Below, piece after piece: positions 61,955 through 64,000 of a stretch of 64,000 nucleotides of DNA. Source of the DNA: JBDHHQ01 sp039586035 (GTDB lineage Bacteria; Gemmatimonadota; Gemmatimonadetes; Longimicrobiales; Gaopeijiaceae); the NCBI GenBank assembly GCA_039586035.1, contig JBDHLD010000017.1:1-64000 (forward strand). The letters are read 5' to 3'. The translations under genes and the position numbers were made by a program. The notes under the pieces are model-generated. The model was given only the letters and a program-made list of their open reading frames with translations, was not told the DNA's origin and ran no database searches. Every line of letters starts with the position of its first letter. Positions within the stretch are counted from its first letter, which is position 1.

Positions 61955-63184
61955 ATGAACCCCGTCGCGAAGACCGCCGCGCTGATGACCCTGGCCGCGG
62001 TGGGTTGGGGCTGTACGGTCACGGACACCAGAGCCACGGGGGACGACCAGGCGCCTGATCGAGGCTGGGCGTACGTACCGGGCTCCGGAGACGCCTGGGA
62101 GACGAGGCAGCCGGAGGTCGTGGGCATGGATCCGGACCGCCTCCAGGAAGCCATCGACTTCGCCAACGCACACGAGACGTCCATGCCCCGAGACCCGGGG
62201 CTCTACCTGCGGGAGCGCTTCGAGGGACAGCCGCACCAGGCGATTGTGGGCCCCACCCGTGAGCGTGGGGGCGTCAACGGCATCGTTCTCAAGGATGGCT
62301 ACATCGTCGCCGAGTGGGGGGACACGCGTCGGCCCGACATGACCTTCTCGGTGACCAAGAGCTACCTGTCCACCGTGGCGGGGCTCGCCCACGACCGGGG
62401 CCTCGTCCCCGACCTCGACGGCCGCGTCGTGGATTTCGTCCCGGACGCCACCTTCACGTCGGCGCAGAACCGTGACATCACCTGGCGCCACCTACTGACC
62501 CAGACGAGCGAGTGGGAGGGCACCCTCTGGGGGAAGCCCGACGCGGCCGACCGCCGGCGGGGCGTGGATCGGACGCTCAACCCGCCCGGCACGTTCTGGG
62601 AGTACAACGACGTCCGCGTGAACCTGTTGGCCTACGCCCTCCTCCACGTGTGGCGCCGCCCCCTCCCTCGCGTTCTCAAGGACGAGGTGATGGATCCCAT
62701 CGGGGCGTCGACCACCTGGCGTTGGCATGGGTACGAAACGTCGTGGACCGTCGTGGACGGCCTGAGCGTGCAGTCGGTCAGCGGCGGAGGCCACTGGGGG
62801 GGCGGGTTCATCATCAGCACGCGGGACCACGCCAGGTTCGGCCTGCTCCTGCTTCGACGCGGCGCCTGGGGCGACCGTCGGATTCTGTCGGAGGCTTGGG
62901 TGGACCACGCCACGTCCCCCTCCACCGTGCAGCCCAACTACGGATTCATGTGGTGGCTGAACGGAGCGGAGTGCGGCATGTCGACGGCGGTGGGGTGCAC
63001 CGCAGGTGCACCCCGCATCTTCCCGGCGGCCCCGGCAGGCAGCTTCTTCGCCCTGGGGGCCGGGTCCACCAACGTGATCTTCGTGGATCCGGAGCATGAC
63101 ATCGTCACGGTCACGCGCTGGATCGACGGCGGTGAATACGTGAACGGCTTCCTCGAGCGCGTCTTGGCGGCCGTGATCGGTTGA
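61955..63184 (+). CDS. Exported serine hydrolase (class C beta-lactamase-like), paralogue B
   Basis: A 409-residue lipoprotein-like version of paralogue A. The lipobox is VGWGC with the cysteine at residue 20. The nucleophile is in DMTFSVTKSYLSTVAGLAHD; WEYNDVRVNLLAYALLHVWR, GASTTWRWHGYETSWTVVDG and VSGGGHWGGGFIISTRDHAR repeat the motifs of its divergent partner almost word for word, so they arose by duplication. It has additional cysteines (AECGMSTAVGCTAG) absent in A. ATG at 61955 has a modest ribosome site. Its stop abuts the stop of the anti-sigma-like gene in the palindrome TGATCA. Confidence 0.9.
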   Translation: MNPVAKTAALMTLAAVGWGCTVTDTRATGDDQAPDRGWAYVPGSGDAWETRQPEVVGMDPDRLQEAIDFANAHETSMPRDPGLYLRERFEGQPHQAIVGPTRERGGVNGIVLKDGYIVAEWGDTRRPDMTFSVTKSYLSTVAGLAHDRGLVPDLDGRVVDFVPDATFTSAQNRDITWRHLLTQTSEWEGTLWGKPDAADRRRGVDRTLNPPGTFWEYNDVRVNLLAYALLHVWRRPLPRVLKDEVMDPIGASTTWRWHGYETSWTVVDGLSVQSVSGGGHWGGGFIISTRDHARFGLLLLRRGAWGDRRILSEAWVDHATSPSTVQPNYGFMWWLNGAECGMSTAVGCTAGAPRIFPAAPAGSFFALGAGSTNVIFVDPEHDIVTVTRWIDGGEYVNGFLERVLAAVIG

Positions 63185-63946
63185 TCACCGTGGGACGAGC
63201 GGTATCTCCCAACGTCCGGGCGGCTCCCCCGGCGACAGCGTCGCCACCAGGACGCCGTCGATGCGCACCTCTACGCTCGCCAGGCGGGACGGCACCGAAA
63301 CGCGGTAGTTCGCCGTGGACTCGGCGGTATTGCTGATCCCGAGCCCGCTCGGCAGCACTACGAGGGTCTCCCCCGCCCCGGCCACGACCGAGGCAGTCAC
63401 GTCGCCATCGTCGGGCCCCGATTCCACGATGAGCAGCCCATCCGGCTGAGGGGTCCGGACCTCCACCGAGAACAGGGGGTCCGCCGGCTGGAAGCTGACC
63501 GTGGACGGTGATTCCATTCCCTGCTCAGGCGTGACCACGGCCTCCGGGGTGGGTGCGGGCTCCTCCGGCGCGAAGAGCTCGACGACGCGCTGCACGCCAG
63601 TCATCAGCCACGCCCGCACCGGCTGGACCGTCAGACCCACCGCGAGCAGCAACACGACGCCGGCCGCCAGCTGCAGCCACACCCGACCCATCGAACGGCG
63701 CTGGCGGCCGAGTGGCTGCTTGGGCGGCGCGAGGTCGGGCAGGGGCGGCGTGGCATCCTGCTCCAGGAGATGGCTCAGGCGTGACGATATGGCTCCAAGC
63801 CGGTCGTACCGAGCGCGGGCCTCCGGCGACGACTCCAGGAGCTGCAGCAGCTCGGCACGTTCCTCTGGCGACACTTCGCCGTCGAGGAGACGGACGAGAC
63901 GGCCGTCGAGCAACGACGGGATGCTCTGTCCGCTATCGCTCTTCAT
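63185..63946 (-). CDS. Single-pass anti-sigma-factor-like membrane protein
   Basis: A 253-residue protein. The N-terminus (LLDGRLVRLLDGEVSPEERA, then ELLQLLESSPEARARYDRL) has the DGE-x5-10-LE layout of anti-sigma lead domains, but without the zinc His/Cys. One helix (VWLQLAAGVVLLLAVGLTVQ) spans the membrane near residue 95, and a Pro-rich linker leads to a periplasmic beta domain (FSVEVRTPQPDGLLIVESGP). Its ATG overlaps the stop of the upstream gene, probably the sigma factor it controls. The call is by architecture. Confidence 0.65.
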   Translation of the reverse strand: MKSDSGQSIPSLLDGRLVRLLDGEVSPEERAELLQLLESSPEARARYDRLGAISSRLSHLLEQDATPPLPDLAPPKQPLGRQRRSMGRVWLQLAAGVVLLLAVGLTVQPVRAWLMTGVQRVVELFAPEEPAPTPEAVVTPEQGMESPSTVSFQPADPLFSVEVRTPQPDGLLIVESGPDDGDVTASVVAGAGETLVVLPSGLGISNTAESTANYRVSVPSRLASVEVRIDGVLVATLSPGEPPGRWEIPLVPR

Positions 63947-64000
63947 GAGCTGCCGGCCTCCCGCGGGTTCGTGGTGTCGGGCATGCTCTCGAGGGCCCGC
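63943..64000 (-). CDS. C-terminal tail of an upstream gene, probably an ECF sigma factor
   Basis: Only the last 18 codons are inside the window, reading RALESMPDTTNPREAGSS and ending in TGA that overlaps the ATG of the anti-sigma-like gene. The coupling and the RALES-like ending fit the sigma partner of an anti-sigma factor, but nothing more can be verified here. Confidence 0.4.
   Translation of the reverse strand, partial: RALESMPDTTNPREAGSS

Overview
The window is GC-rich, densely coded bacterial DNA. GTG and TTG starts are common, strong GGAGG-type ribosome sites are frequent, and many products are exported proteins or lipoproteins. The mixture of secreted peptidases, periplasmic amidohydrolases, paired serine hydrolases, outer-membrane barrels, a complete HutH-HutU-HutI histidine route and Gram-negative export signals suggests a heterotroph of the Gemmatimonadota or a close relative. 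This is inference: no rRNA or other marker gene is present. No tRNA, insertion sequence, prophage, integrase or CRISPR array was seen, so this looks like ordinary chromosome.

Layout. 1-12 kb, all minus strand: carB (cut by the left edge), a tiny MetS-like membrane peptide, an M6 protease coupled to two lipoproteins, an HD hydrolase, an exported amidohydrolase, nth coupled to a zincin, and an NSS sodium symporter. 12-22.6 kb: FmdB-like protein, M14 carboxypeptidase, glycyl-tRNA synthetase, a first NfuA-like protein with a cyanophycinase-like lipoprotein, then MscS and an SLC12-type transporter that appears to start at CTG. 22.9-30.7 kb: an SDR protein, then hutI, a CheR-like methyltransferase on the other strand, and an operon of exported cyclase, hutH and hutU. 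31-34.7 kb: OmpA-like lipoprotein, M55 aminopeptidase and an outer-membrane protein.

34.7-42.2 kb, all plus strand, is the most unusual block. It encodes an ADP/ATP-translocase-like transporter fused to HEAT repeats and a cyclic-nucleotide-binding domain, then a response regulator, a histidine kinase, an exported protein with an atypical kinase fold, and a Ppx/GppA phosphatase. Directly behind it on the minus strand is an AhpD-like gene with an in-frame TGA exactly at the second position of the CxxC motif, followed by a fitting SECIS hairpin. This is very probably a selenoprotein.

43-64 kb: cyclophilin, small outer-membrane and secreted proteins, M24 peptidase, ATP-grasp ligase, and a second NfuA-like protein. 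A cluster follows of split ThDP decarboxylase subunits, a second cyclase, a one-domain asparaginase and an orphan TRAP binding protein of the 2-oxoacid type. After it come a propeller/CehA-type hydrolase, cyclopropane fatty acid synthase, nitronate monooxygenase, an NAPE-PLD-like MBL hydrolase, two divergent paralogous serine hydrolases, and an anti-sigma-like protein preceded by the tail of a probable sigma factor gene. Together the genes describe a cell that breaks down peptides and amino acids outside and inside the envelope, with several locally coupled gene pairs.
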